In this document: piece by piece, positions 16,122 through 24,291 of the stretch
Layout of the letters: the number at the start of each line of letters is the position of its first letter
How positions within the stretch are numbered: the first letter of the stretch is position 1
From: CAZILN01 sp964540005
Lineage (GTDB): Bacteria; Bacteroidota; Bacteroidia; Bacteroidales; SM23-62
Reading direction: 5' to 3'
DNA length: 26,231 bases
Assembly (NCBI GenBank): GCA_964540005.1
Contig: CAZILN010000187.1
Span: 1 to 26,231, forward strand
Translations under genes and position numbers: made by a program
The notes under the pieces: model-generated
Told to the model about the DNA's origin: nothing
Database searches by the model: none
What the model saw: the letters and a program-made list of their open reading frames with translations, nothing else

Positions 16122-16877
16122 ATGTTCGACCTTTCGGGGAAAACAGCATTGATCACGGGGTCCAGCAGGGGACTGGGCTATACCATGGCAGGGGGACTGG
16201 CAAAAGCCGGTGCGCAAGTCATTCTTAACGGCCGCAATGAAGAAAACCTGAAAAAGGCTGTTTCCCTTATGAAAGAAAGCGGGTATGAAGCCGGCTACTG
16301 TGTGTTCAGTGTTTATGATGAAGACCAGGTGGTCAGGGCTATTGAACAGCTGCAGCAAAAAACCGGTCCTGTTGACATACTAATTAACAATGCCGGGGTT
16401 AACATCAGGAATCCCTTAACAGATACAAAGCTGAAGGACTGGGATGAGGTATTGAAAATTAACCTGACAGGGGCCTTTCTGGTCTCAAGGGAAGTAGTGA
16501 AAGGAATGATAAAGCGACAGCAGGGGAAGATCATCAATATCTGTTCCATGATGAGTGAGCTGGGCCGTGAAACGACAGCTGCCTACTCAGCGGCCAAGGG
16601 AGGTCTGAAAATGCTGACCAGGACCATGTGTGTAGAATGGGCCAGGTACAACATCCAGGCCAACGGGATAGGCCCTGGTTACTTTTTGACTGAAATGACC
16701 AGGCCACTGGCAGAGGACAGCGAATTCAATACATGGATTTGCGGCCGGACCCCAGCCAAGCGCTGGGGTGACCCTGAAGAACTTATAGGAGCAACCCTGT
16801 TTTTGTCTTCAGGTGCAAGCAGCTTCGTAAACGGACAGATCATATATGTTGACGGAGGCTTGCTTGCTGCCCTATGA
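16122..16877 (+). CDS. SDR-family dehydrogenase (gluconate-5-dehydrogenase-like)
   Basis: The product has 251 residues, the classical SDR length. The cofactor motif TGSSRGLG is at 12-19, structural NNAG at 89-92, and the catalytic tetrad is Asn114 (KINLTG), Ser142, Tyr155 and Lys159 (YSAAK). The cofactor loop LNGRNEENL has Arg after Gly, which favours NADP(H). The C-terminal NGQIIYVDGG is the standard SDR end. The overall pattern resembles gluconate 5-dehydrogenase and related sugar-acid reductases, but SDR substrates cannot be assigned from motifs alone. It ends the symporter-hydrolase-SDR run, followed by a hairpin terminator. Confidence 0.88.
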   Translation: MFDLSGKTALITGSSRGLGYTMAGGLAKAGAQVILNGRNEENLKKAVSLMKESGYEAGYCVFSVYDEDQVVRAIEQLQQKTGPVDILINNAGVNIRNPLTDTKLKDWDEVLKINLTGAFLVSREVVKGMIKRQQGKIINICSMMSELGRETTAAYSAAKGGLKMLTRTMCVEWARYNIQANGIGPGYFLTEMTRPLAEDSEFNTWICGRTPAKRWGDPEELIGATLFLSSGASSFVNGQIIYVDGGLLAAL

Positions 16878-16892
16878 TTCCTGCAGTGTTTC

Positions 16893-16916
16893 CTGCTGTG
16901 TTTACAGCAGTATTTT
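16893..16916 (+). terminator. Hairpin terminator after SDR gene
   Basis: CTGCTGT (16893-16899) and ACAGCAG (16904-16910) pair perfectly around the loop GTTT, and TATTTT follows. It lies 15 bases after the SDR stop and probably closes the symporter operon. Confidence 0.65.
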
Positions 16917-16969
16917 CTGCGGGATATGCATATAATTATTGTTTGAATCTTATCCTTCAGATGTTCCCA

Positions 16970-17236
16970 TCATCCTGTTTGAGTGAACGGATTGAGATGT
17001 GATGATAGTATGGCTTCTTCCATTTTCGGATCAAGTAACATTCTCAATTCCTCCCTTAAATAATCCAATACATCCTGCGGCGCTTCCAGAATCTCCTTTA
17101 CCAGATTAAGACTGTTGTCAAGAACATAGATAGTGTCTTCAAAATCTTAACTGGTCCTGGGATCTATAATCCTTGAAAGTGCAGGTGATTCATGATAATC
17201 AATCAATAAATTCTCCGGAAGGAATTTATTGCGCAT
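16970..17236 (-). pseudogene. Nucleotidyltransferase-like gene remnant
   Basis: The minus frame reads MRNKFLPENLLIDYHESPAL, then SRIIDPRTS, an in-frame TAA, DFEDTIYVLDNSLNLVKEIL, and VLDYLREELRMLLDP to a TGA at 16970. A further stop sits directly before the ATG, yet the frame upstream of it still reads protein-like (EYRKVFSDKKLGD). So at least two nonsense codons break one older gene whose N-terminus is lost. The block DFEDxxYVLDN followed by a Leu-rich helix resembles the C-terminal region of AbiEii/DUF6036-type nucleotidyltransferases, often toxin or phage-defence parts. That family call is tentative; the decay itself is directly visible. Confidence 0.55.
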
Positions 17237-17632
17237 TTAGTCGCCTAATTTTTTATCGGAAAAGACTTTTCGATACTCCGCTACACAAGTAAATCATAGA
17301 TCGTTGTCATATGTGCTTCTAAAAGGCTTTATATCTAGCATTTATACATTTTTCCAAATGCAACTAGCTGAATGCAAGCTATTTATTACACCAGAAGCTT
17401 GTAGCCTAAGATATAACGACCGGTAAGGTGATCATGAACTTTGTGCATATGTAGTATAATACCTACAAAAATTTAATCTAAATACTTACGCAGATATAAT
17501 CCAAATTCTTACAACTCCTTCTAAAAGGATATAATACATTTATTTAATTGGTTGTATTTCAAGTAGTACTTAAAAAACGGAGCGGATTACTAAAAGCCAT
17601 ACGATTAAGAATAAATAAAAAAGGAGTGTATC
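17237..17632. other. AT-rich gene-free spacer
   Basis: No coding frame, RNA gene or clear promoter was recognised here. The motif CTTCTAAAAGG occurs twice, at 17316-17326 and 17518-17528. The second copy sits in a small hairpin (TCCTT-CTAA-AAGGA). The end of the spacer, from about 17615, is the leader of the metallophosphoesterase gene. Confidence 0.5.
17622..17626 (+). promoter_or_regulatory. Strong ribosome binding site deciding a GTG start
   Basis: AGGAG at 17622-17626 sits 6 bases before GTG 17633 and 18 before the next ATG (17645). The spacing selects the GTG. Such a clear Shine-Dalgarno sequence is unusual in this window and in Bacteroidota generally. Confidence 0.7.
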
Positions 17633-18955
17633 GTGAAAATTATTATGAGAATATTAAGTGTGTTTTTGGTGATGTCGTTCTTAAGTGCACTTACATCATG
17701 CGAAAAGTCAGATCCATTAGATATGGGAATAAACCCATTTAGCAATGGCGGGAATGAAAAGAATATGATTGTTGTTATCAGCGATCAGCATCTTGGTACC
17801 GATCTCGATTATGCTGAGTGCAAGGATAACCTTGGGGCTCTTGAAAAATTGCTTAAACAGATAAAAGTAGCTCCAAATGTTAAAGAGCTTGTTATCGCAG
17901 GAGACCTGATCGATGAATGGTTTGTGCCAGCGACATATGATACTTATCTGGGAAAGGATCAGGCTGATTTTGTACAGCGTATTGCGACATCCAACAAAGG
18001 CGTGTTTGATGCTATTAACAGTATAATTCAAGAAGGGAAAATTTTAGTTACGTATGTGCCTGGAAACCATGATATAGCAATTACGGAAGCAAGTATTGAA
18101 AGTATCTTTCCGGGGATAAACCAGGCACGCGATGAAGTGCTGGGTTTAGGTACCTATTCCCCGGTTGACTATCCTAAAATAGCTATTGAGCATGGACATC
18201 GCTACAATTTTTTCTGCACACCCGACCCGATTTCCAACCAGGATATTGCTCCTGGTACCATAATGCCTCCCGGGTACTTCTTTACAAGAATAGCTGCACT
18301 CCATGTGATACAACATGATCCCCCAGCTGGCGATACAATGCCCGTTGTTACCCAAAATATTTCGGGGGATGAAAGCCAAAATTTATTATTTGAATATTGG
18401 AAAGACTGGGCCTTAACAGTGAATTATTTTCCGATAGAAAACAAATTTGAAGATGCAATCATAAAAACCAATATTAATGGATTTACAGGGACATATTCTG
18501 TCAATGATCTACTTCCTTATCAAACGACTGTAGATGGATTTATTGATGTTAATCTTTATAAGGGAATTCAGGACACTTGGGACGAGAGGCAAACACTTAA
18601 TAATGTAGCTATACATAGCGCAACTGCTCGTGCAATCGATTCTGTTATGTCAGGTGCCGAGATCGATCGACAGGCAAATTTACAGTACTTTATGAATCCT
18701 AACTCAGATAAAAGAATTGTTGTATTTGGTCATACACATGATGCTAAAATTATTTCGTCTGAAAATTATGCTGGGCAAAAATCAATATATGCGAACTCTG
18801 GAACATGGATTGACCATAATCCAAATGGGACAACAATGGATTTTGTCGTAATAACACCACAGAACGCTGATGCTTCTTCTCAAACCTTTGTAAAACTTTA
18901 CAATTTCAAAAATGAAGTTGTAACAAAAGTGGCTGAAGACTCATTACGCTATTAA
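17633..18955 (+). CDS. Metallophosphoesterase lipoprotein
   Basis: The product has 440 residues from GTG 17633, with signal peptide and lipobox LTSC (Cys23). Calcineurin-type metal motifs appear in order: Asp51-x-His53 (SDQHLG), Gly-Asp91 (AGDLIDEW), GNHD (144-147), His187/His189 (EHGHR) and GHTH (366-369). All ligands of a di-metal phosphoesterase site are therefore present. The N-terminal block resembles UDP-2,3-diacylglucosamine diphosphatase-like enzymes, but the long insert (about 190-340) and lipid anchor point to an extracytoplasmic phosphatase or nucleotidase of unknown substrate. The gene is visibly AT-richer than its neighbours (only 15 G/C in 18421-18480), which with flanking remnants suggests horizontal acquisition. 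Confidence 0.88.
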   Translation: MKIIMRILSVFLVMSFLSALTSCEKSDPLDMGINPFSNGGNEKNMIVVISDQHLGTDLDYAECKDNLGALEKLLKQIKVAPNVKELVIAGDLIDEWFVPATYDTYLGKDQADFVQRIATSNKGVFDAINSIIQEGKILVTYVPGNHDIAITEASIESIFPGINQARDEVLGLGTYSPVDYPKIAIEHGHRYNFFCTPDPISNQDIAPGTIMPPGYFFTRIAALHVIQHDPPAGDTMPVVTQNISGDESQNLLFEYWKDWALTVNYFPIENKFEDAIIKTNINGFTGTYSVNDLLPYQTTVDGFIDVNLYKGIQDTWDERQTLNNVAIHSATARAIDSVMSGAEIDRQANLQYFMNPNSDKRIVVFGHTHDAKIISSENYAGQKSIYANSGTWIDHNPNGTTMDFVVITPQNADASSQTFVKLYNFKNEVVTKVAEDSLRY

Positions 18956-19001
18956 CAATGGCCTGGTTTTGATTGGCAGATGTCGAGAAGTATAAACTTA
19001 A

Positions 19002-19166
19002 CGGACATACACTTTGCTGGCCGCTGCAGGGTTCAATATGATGAAGATGTTAAGAAGGATCAAGGCAGAAACCATTGTTTTATGTCAAAATTTACTTGGG
19101 TCCTTGGTACACTGTATGAATATTAAAAACTGGAGCCAGGAAAACCGATGGGTTTTTCAGGTTTAA
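19002..19166 (+). pseudogene. IS5-like transposase C-terminal remnant
   Basis: A short plus frame (after a stop at 18999) reads LLAAAGFNMMKMLRRIKAE and runs 54 codons to a TAA at 19164. The block LLAAAGFNxxKxLRxI is the characteristic near-C-terminal helix of IS5-group transposases. The catalytic DDE core and any upstream frame are missing, and no terminal inverted repeats were found. It is a decayed insertion-sequence end lying just after the metallophosphoesterase gene, consistent with past mobile-element activity. Confidence 0.55.
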
Positions 19167-19190
19167 CTAATTAAGCAGCATATCAATAAT

Positions 19191-19280
19191 TGCAGCGAAG
19201 CGAACCGGAGCGAACCGGAGCGAACCGGAGCGTAGCGGAGCTCGATGTAGTCAACCGGAGCTCGATGTAGTCAACCGGAA
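19191..19280. repeat. Decamer tandem repeat array 1
   Basis: Nine consecutive 10-base units fill 19191-19280: TGCAGCGAAG, then CGAACCGGAG three times, CGTAGCGGAG, CTCGATGTAG, TCAACCGGAG, CTCGATGTAG, TCAACCGGAA. The last four form a doubled 20-base unit. The core is CGAACCGGAG with systematic variants. It lies between the IS remnant and the second DUF5916 gene and does not encode protein. Confidence 0.88.
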
Positions 19281-19408
19281 CTATATTTCGTACAAAACCG
19301 GCCATATTGTCTTAAATATAAGACACTTTCAGAATACCAAAAAACACTATCCCCCGAAAATGGTTTTCAAGCAGGGTGCTGCATTGACGAAAACAGGAGT
19401 ATGCGAGC
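19281..19408. other. Spacer between the two decamer arrays
   Basis: There is no coding frame of note. A small perfect palindrome, GTCTTA-AATA-TAAGAC, lies at 19309-19324 and could be an operator or part of a repeat-associated structure. Nothing else was recognised. Confidence 0.4.
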
Positions 19409-19458
19409 TCGGCAAAGCGAACAGGAGCCAACCGGAGCGAACCGGAGCTCAGCGAAGC
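19409..19458. repeat. Decamer tandem repeat array 2
   Basis: Five 10-base units in the same register style as array 1: CTCGGCAAAG, CGAACAGGAG, CCAACCGGAG, CGAACCGGAG, CTCAGCGAAG. The shared CGAACCGGAG core shows both arrays derive from one repeat family. It ends 94 bases before the DUF5916 start. Confidence 0.8.
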
Positions 19459-19552
19459 TAAAGAGATCGCAGGATTCACTTTCGCTTCAAATTATTATCT
19501 TCATTGATTATTTTCCTGTGGTTCGGATACAGGATTTTTATTCAGCATCTTA

Positions 19553-21802
19553 ATGAATATGATGTTACGTCAAAGTCTCCTGTTATTATTGACATGCACA
19601 GCTAGTATGTTCCGGCTGGGAGCCCAGGCCCCCGGGTCAACTATCAGCATTCCCAGGACCGGTCAGGCCATAGTCTTTGATGGATATATGTCCGAGGCAG
19701 CCTGGGATATTTCTGAACCCTTCCCTATGATCATGCACGATCCCATCTTCGGAAATCCGCCTACAGAGGAGAGCGATATCAGGTTGATCTACGATGATGA
19801 ATATATATATGTGGCGGCTATGCTCTATGACCGGGATCCATCGAAAGTTCAACTCACGTCTAAAAAACGGGACGAATTCGGAGGAGGGAGCGACTGGTTC
19901 GCAGTAATACTCGATACCTATAATGATAATGAAAATGCAGTGGCCTTCCTGACCACTCCAAGCGGTCTCAGGACCGATGCCACTGTTTTTAATGATGCTG
20001 TAGGGGGAGAGCAAAACATGCCTGTGAACAGCAGCTGGAATACCTTCTGGGATGTTATTACTCATGTTACCGGTGAAGGCTGGTCACTGGAAATGAGGAT
20101 CCCCATTTCCAGCCTGCGTTTCCAGGAAGAAGAAGGCCGGGTTACTATGGGCCTGATTATGTGGAGGTGGATACCTCATGCAAATGAGATCCAGATATTT
20201 CCCTCCATTCCGCCGGAATTCGGACAGTTCAGTTTCTGGAAACCATCCAAGGCACAGGACGTGATTTTCGAAGACATACAAGGCAAGAATCCGTTTTATA
20301 TAATACCTTATTCATCAGGGGGATTCGAGCAAAGGAACGATCTGAGCGATGATGAATCTGAATATATCTATAGCGATAAACCCAAATTCGAGCCCGGACT
20401 TGATCTGAAGTATGGACTGACCAGCAATATGACCCTTGACCTGACAGTTAATACTGATTTTGCCCAGGTTGAAGCGGATGATGAAATTGTCAATATGACG
20501 CGCTTCGATTACTTTTTTCCTGAGAAACGGCAATTTTTCCTTGAGCGGTCCAGTATTTTTGAGTTCAATACCGGGGGGCCAAACAATATGTTGTTTTACA
20601 GCCGCAGGATAGGCCTTGACGAGGATGAAGGAGAAATAGTCAGGATCTGGGGCGGGGCCAGGTTGCTCGGACGGAAGGGACCATGGGATATAGGATTTCT
20701 GAACATGCAGACAGCTAAATCCACTGCCCTGCCCTCGGAAAATTTCGGAGTGCTGAGATTAAAAAGGAGGACTTTTAATTCATATTCATACCTGGGCGGT
20801 ATAGTTACTTCCAGGCTGGGTGTGGGTGGAACATACAATATAGCTTATGGACTGGATGCACTTGTGAGGATTACAGGTGATGAATACCTTAAGATAGTGG
20901 GAGTGCAGACAATGGAGACAGGTAATAATTCCGGTGCAGCATCACTGGATCCTTCCCGTTTTCATCTAGGCTGGGAAAGACGGAAAGATGTAGGTTTGTT
21001 CTATGACTTATTTACAGATTATGCCGGACGGGACTACAACCCAGGAATAGGGTTTGAATCCAGGGAGGATTATTTTGCTATTGGAGCAATACCCGGTATG
21101 GGCTGGCTGCCGGGGGAAGAATCCAGAATTAAAAAACACTCATTATCAATACGTTCCTTCAATTTTATTAAGAACAGCAAGAACAAGCTTGAGTCAATAA
21201 TGACGGGACCCAACTATGAGCTTATCACTAAAAATAATTTTTCCTTCACCCTGTGGGCATATTATAACTATGAGAATGTTTTTGAAACATTTGAACTGTC
21301 CGATGATGTGTCTGTTCCCGTGGGTGAATACCAGTTCCCTGCTATCCAGGGTTCATTTATGACCCCCCTCTCATACCCCCTGATGGTAGCTTTTATGACG
21401 CAGTCAGGAGGATATTACGACGGGAACCTGGTATCAACCACTATTAATCCGATCTGGTCTGTTTCCTCCAGCCTGGAACTGAGCGGGTTCTACCAGTACA
21501 ACCGTGCTGATTTCGCTGAAAGGGACCAGCTGTATATTGCACACATAGCCAGGCTGAAGGCCCAGTATATGTACAGCACCAAACTGTCCGTGAGCGCCTT
21601 TATTCAGTTCAACTCTGCCGAAAACGGGATGATCTCTAATTTCAGGTTCCGTTATAATCCAAGGGAGGGTAATGATTTCTACATTGTGTATAATGAGGGT
21701 ACCAACACCCGGCTTGACAGGGATTTTCCTGAATTGCCAATGATGCCAAGGATGGATTACAGGACAATCTTGCTTAAATACACCTATACCTTTATTCTTT
21801 AG
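19553..21802 (+). CDS. CBM9-like/DUF5916 outer-membrane protein (long paralogue)
   Basis: The product has 749 residues with a signal peptide to about residue 25 (...FRLGAQA). The CBM9-like domain covers roughly 30-240 (IVFDGYMSEAAWD, LVILDTYNDNENAVAF-type block, WSLEMRIPISSLRF). DUF5916 marks follow: FAQVEADDEIVNMTRFDYF, FPEKRQFFLERSSIFEF and MLFYSRRIG. The rest is an aromatic-rich beta-barrel region ending LLKYTYTFIL. It is homologous to the 684-residue protein at 1037 but about 65 residues longer. A redoxin starts one base after its stop, so the two are translationally linked. The function of the family is unknown; an outer-membrane location is expected. Confidence 0.9.
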   Translation: MNMMLRQSLLLLLTCTASMFRLGAQAPGSTISIPRTGQAIVFDGYMSEAAWDISEPFPMIMHDPIFGNPPTEESDIRLIYDDEYIYVAAMLYDRDPSKVQLTSKKRDEFGGGSDWFAVILDTYNDNENAVAFLTTPSGLRTDATVFNDAVGGEQNMPVNSSWNTFWDVITHVTGEGWSLEMRIPISSLRFQEEEGRVTMGLIMWRWIPHANEIQIFPSIPPEFGQFSFWKPSKAQDVIFEDIQGKNPFYIIPYSSGGFEQRNDLSDDESEYIYSDKPKFEPGLDLKYGLTSNMTLDLTVNTDFAQVEADDEIVNMTRFDYFFPEKRQFFLERSSIFEFNTGGPNNMLFYSRRIGLDEDEGEIVRIWGGARLLGRKGPWDIGFLNMQTAKSTALPSENFGVLRLKRRTFNSYSYLGGIVTSRLGVGGTYNIAYGLDALVRITGDEYLKIVGVQTMETGNNSGAASLDPSRFHLGWERRKDVGLFYDLFTDYAGRDYNPGIGFESREDYFAIGAIPGMGWLPGEESRIKKHSLSIRSFNFIKNSKNKLESIMTGPNYELITKNNFSFTLWAYYNYENVFETFELSDDVSVPVGEYQFPAIQGSFMTPLSYPLMVAFMTQSGGYYDGNLVSTTINPIWSVSSSLELSGFYQYNRADFAERDQLYIAHIARLKAQYMYSTKLSVSAFIQFNSAENGMISNFRFRYNPREGNDFYIVYNEGTNTRLDRDFPELPMMPRMDYRTILLKYTYTFIL

Positions 21803-21803
21803 C

Positions 21804-22256
21804 ATGTTTGATGATTATACCTATATGAATGCCGGCGATCTCATTCCTGCTTTCAGAACCCATACAATAGAAAGTGAAGAGATCAATATTGCACCGGGTA
21901 CGGGCAAAGTCATACTGGTACATTTTTTTATACTTGGCTGCCCGCATTGCCGCAGGAGCCTTGACCACCTTGAGCTGTTGCAGGAGGACATACATGACAA
22001 CCCCGGTTTCCTCATGATATCGGTTGGCAGGGGACATAGCCCGGAGGATATCAGGGAATACCTTGCAAAGGAGAAATCACAGGTACATATGGTTGCCGAT
22101 CCTGACAGGAAAATTTATGATTTATTTGCTGAGAAAAAGGTGCCTAGGCTCTACTTATTTGATAAGGACGGGAAGCTTGTCCGGCTGCTTCGCGGGTTTG
22201 ATGATGCAGGAATACATGAGATCTTTAATAACATATCTGTTCTGCTGGATTCTTAA
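21804..22256 (+). CDS. Thioredoxin-like redoxin (AhpC/TSA-TlpA type)
   Basis: The product has 150 residues of thioredoxin fold. The strand VILVHFFILGCPHCRRSLDH leads into the active site CPHC (Cys46, Cys49), and the cis-proline loop is VPRLYLF (Pro114). CPHC is the dithiol type found in DsbA-like and some TlpA-like proteins. No signal peptide is visible at the chosen ATG, and no upstream alternative exists because the start lies one base after the DUF5916 stop. It would thus be cytoplasmic unless export is unconventional. Tight coupling to an outer-membrane protein is odd for a cytoplasmic redoxin. Confidence 0.82.
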   Translation: MFDDYTYMNAGDLIPAFRTHTIESEEINIAPGTGKVILVHFFILGCPHCRRSLDHLELLQEDIHDNPGFLMISVGRGHSPEDIREYLAKEKSQVHMVADPDRKIYDLFAEKKVPRLYLFDKDGKLVRLLRGFDDAGIHEIFNNISVLLDS

Positions 22257-22282
22257 TACATTTGTAAAAAACATACCGGCAT

Positions 22283-22954
22283 ATGCTCAGCAACAGAAAA
22301 GCTTTCAGTTCAATGTACCGGCTGCAGAAAACATTACTGACAGTATTTTATATTGTATCGGCAATAGCAATATTTTGTGTAATCGGCTACATCCTGATAC
22401 ACATACTTCACGCCGGGTTCTTTTTCATTACCGCATCTGTCATTATTTACCTGATACTGGCGGTCCTGTTTGGAAGCTTCATGTCGATCATTTCCTATAT
22501 ACCGTCCAATCTTGCCGGGGCCTTCGATCCGATAAAAAATGATATTGCCAACAGGCGCATTAAAACAAGCAGGGACTTTTCAGAACGGCTGGTTATTTTT
22601 ATTAATGACTTCTTTGATTTTGCCTTTATGGATGTTGAACACAGCCTGGTGAAAATAGGGAACGATGAACCATCCCTGTCATTTTCAACAGCAGATTTTA
22701 ACTGGGAAGAGTTGAGCAGCCTGGAGGGAAATTCGAGAGAGGTGAATTACCTGGGTAAAAAATCAATAGGATCGGAGAAATTGCACTGTTATATTATACC
22801 TATCCGGTTCGGGGAAGAGTGGCTTGGTTATTACGGAGTTTTTACCAAGGCTAAACTCTGGAAGATTTTTGTAGATTTACTGGTTGATTTTGAAGATTCC
22901 TACATTGATGATCAGTTAATACATGTCCTTGATTATCAGAACAGTACATCTTAA
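22283..22954 (+). CDS. Unknown two-helix membrane protein
   Basis: The product has 223 residues. Two adjacent hydrophobic helices lie at about 18-40 and 44-72, followed by a soluble domain of about 145 residues that begins with an acidic, Phe-rich helix (FSERLVIFINDFFDFAF) and ends with several short strands (CYIIPIRFGEEWLGYYGVF). The strand pattern with WLGYYGVF is reminiscent of a GAF-like sensor fold, but no ligand motif is visible, so I assign no function. It starts 26 bases after the redoxin in the same run of genes. Confidence 0.7.
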   Translation: MLSNRKAFSSMYRLQKTLLTVFYIVSAIAIFCVIGYILIHILHAGFFFITASVIIYLILAVLFGSFMSIISYIPSNLAGAFDPIKNDIANRRIKTSRDFSERLVIFINDFFDFAFMDVEHSLVKIGNDEPSLSFSTADFNWEELSSLEGNSREVNYLGKKSIGSEKLHCYIIPIRFGEEWLGYYGVFTKAKLWKIFVDLLVDFEDSYIDDQLIHVLDYQNSTS

Positions 22955-23042
22955 GTGGTGCTATCTGACAATGATTTTGATAATCCTGTTGCTATCAGCC
23001 AGTCAGTCAAATTATGGTTTCTGAAATTTATTTCATGGAGAA

Positions 23043-24203
23043 ATGACAGCTATTGCGGGGATATTGGCACCATTGGCCATAATGGCGGTAAGCTGCCTGA
23101 TCATATGGAGGTCCGCATCAGGATTTGAAGTAGCCTCTGATTTTATCGGGCGCAGGTTGTCCAAGGGTGTAAAAGGGGCTACCCTGAATGCCATTGCCAG
23201 TTCCATGCCTGAATTTCTGTCTACCGTATTTTTCCTTTTTTACCTGGAAGATGTTAATGGTTTTTCTGGCGGACTGGGAATCACTGCGGGAAGTGCAATT
23301 TTTAACCTGCTTATAATTCCGGCACTGGTAATATTGATAGTCCTGGTAAAAAATCCAGGGTATGTTATCCGTGTTTCCAGGACAGTATTGCTTCGCGACG
23401 GGATAGTCCTGATCCTTACGGTATTCCTGCTGGTTATCATCCTTGAACTCGGACATGTTTCCCTGCGCCCGGTACATGGATTAGCATTGCTGTCTGCCTA
23501 CCTGGTCTACCTGGTATATATGTTTGCCTCCATGGGTAAACTGATTGAGCGGGATAAGGTGGTTTCCTATCAAGCCTTATCTGAAGCACCCGGCTTAAAA
23601 TCATTACTGAACCTGAACCTGCATGGTTTGATAATCGGGAGGAGGGATTTGAAAACCGGTAATGCCTGGATACTGCTTTTAATAAGCACAGCAGTCATGT
23701 CACTGGGAACATGGCTGCTGGTATACAGCACGGAATGGCTCAGTCAAAGCCTTAATATCCCCATCCTCTTTGTAGCAGTAATCTTATCTGCCGCTGCCAG
23801 TTCGGTCCCGGATGCAGTGATATCCGTCAAGGATGCTAAAAAGGGTAATTATGATGATGCGGTATCCAATGCGCTTGGCAGCAATATTTTTGATATTTCT
23901 TTTGCCCTGGGTTTACCCCTCCTTTTGTACACCCTTATCAAAGGCAAACCGATAATCATGGACGAAGAAATAATCAAACTCAGTTCAGAGATATGGATGT
24001 TTCTGCTGGCAACAACAATTATTGGCCTGATCATATTTATTTCCGGAAAGAAACTTACAAGGATCAAGGCATATATTTTTCTTGCGATCTATGCCTGCTT
24101 CATTTTCTTTATAATCGAGCAGGCAGGCCATCTTCGGCTCGCCGAGGGTTTTCAGCAGGTGATACTGCATTTTGTCAAAATAATTGAGGGTGTGTTTCTG
24201 TAA
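23043..24203 (+). CDS. Ca2+/cation antiporter, CaCA family
   Basis: The product has 386 residues with about 10-11 helices arranged as two inverted halves. The alpha-1 repeat is GATLNAIASSMPEFLSTV (45-62) with Glu57, and SAIFNLL nearby; the alpha-2 repeat is LSAAASSVPDAVIS (248-261) with Asp257, followed by SNALGSNIFDISFALG (275-290). These are the ion-binding repeats of sodium/calcium exchangers, here with ASS where many members have GTS. The family exchanges Ca2+ for Na+, K+ or H+. Inner membrane. A GGAG lies 2 bases upstream of the start. Confidence 0.88.
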   Translation: MTAIAGILAPLAIMAVSCLIIWRSASGFEVASDFIGRRLSKGVKGATLNAIASSMPEFLSTVFFLFYLEDVNGFSGGLGITAGSAIFNLLIIPALVILIVLVKNPGYVIRVSRTVLLRDGIVLILTVFLLVIILELGHVSLRPVHGLALLSAYLVYLVYMFASMGKLIERDKVVSYQALSEAPGLKSLLNLNLHGLIIGRRDLKTGNAWILLLISTAVMSLGTWLLVYSTEWLSQSLNIPILFVAVILSAAASSVPDAVISVKDAKKGNYDDAVSNALGSNIFDISFALGLPLLLYTLIKGKPIIMDEEIIKLSSEIWMFLLATTIIGLIIFISGKKLTRIKAYIFLAIYACFIFFIIEQAGHLRLAEGFQQVILHFVKIIEGVFL

Positions 24204-24291
24204 CATCACCGGATGGAATAATTTTTTATGAAATATTTCTATTTTTAACAATCCATTCTGCAGGTAAAACGCTCTATAATATTTCACCGAT

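Noticed and set aside
15842..16358. Minus-strand frames with repeated Cys-Glu-Ser-Ala-Asn text
   Set aside because: The repeats are an artefact of translating the octamer array, antisense to two well-supported genes.
19191..19458. CRISPR array
   Set aside because: Units are 10 bases long and contiguous with no spacers, and there are no cas genes.
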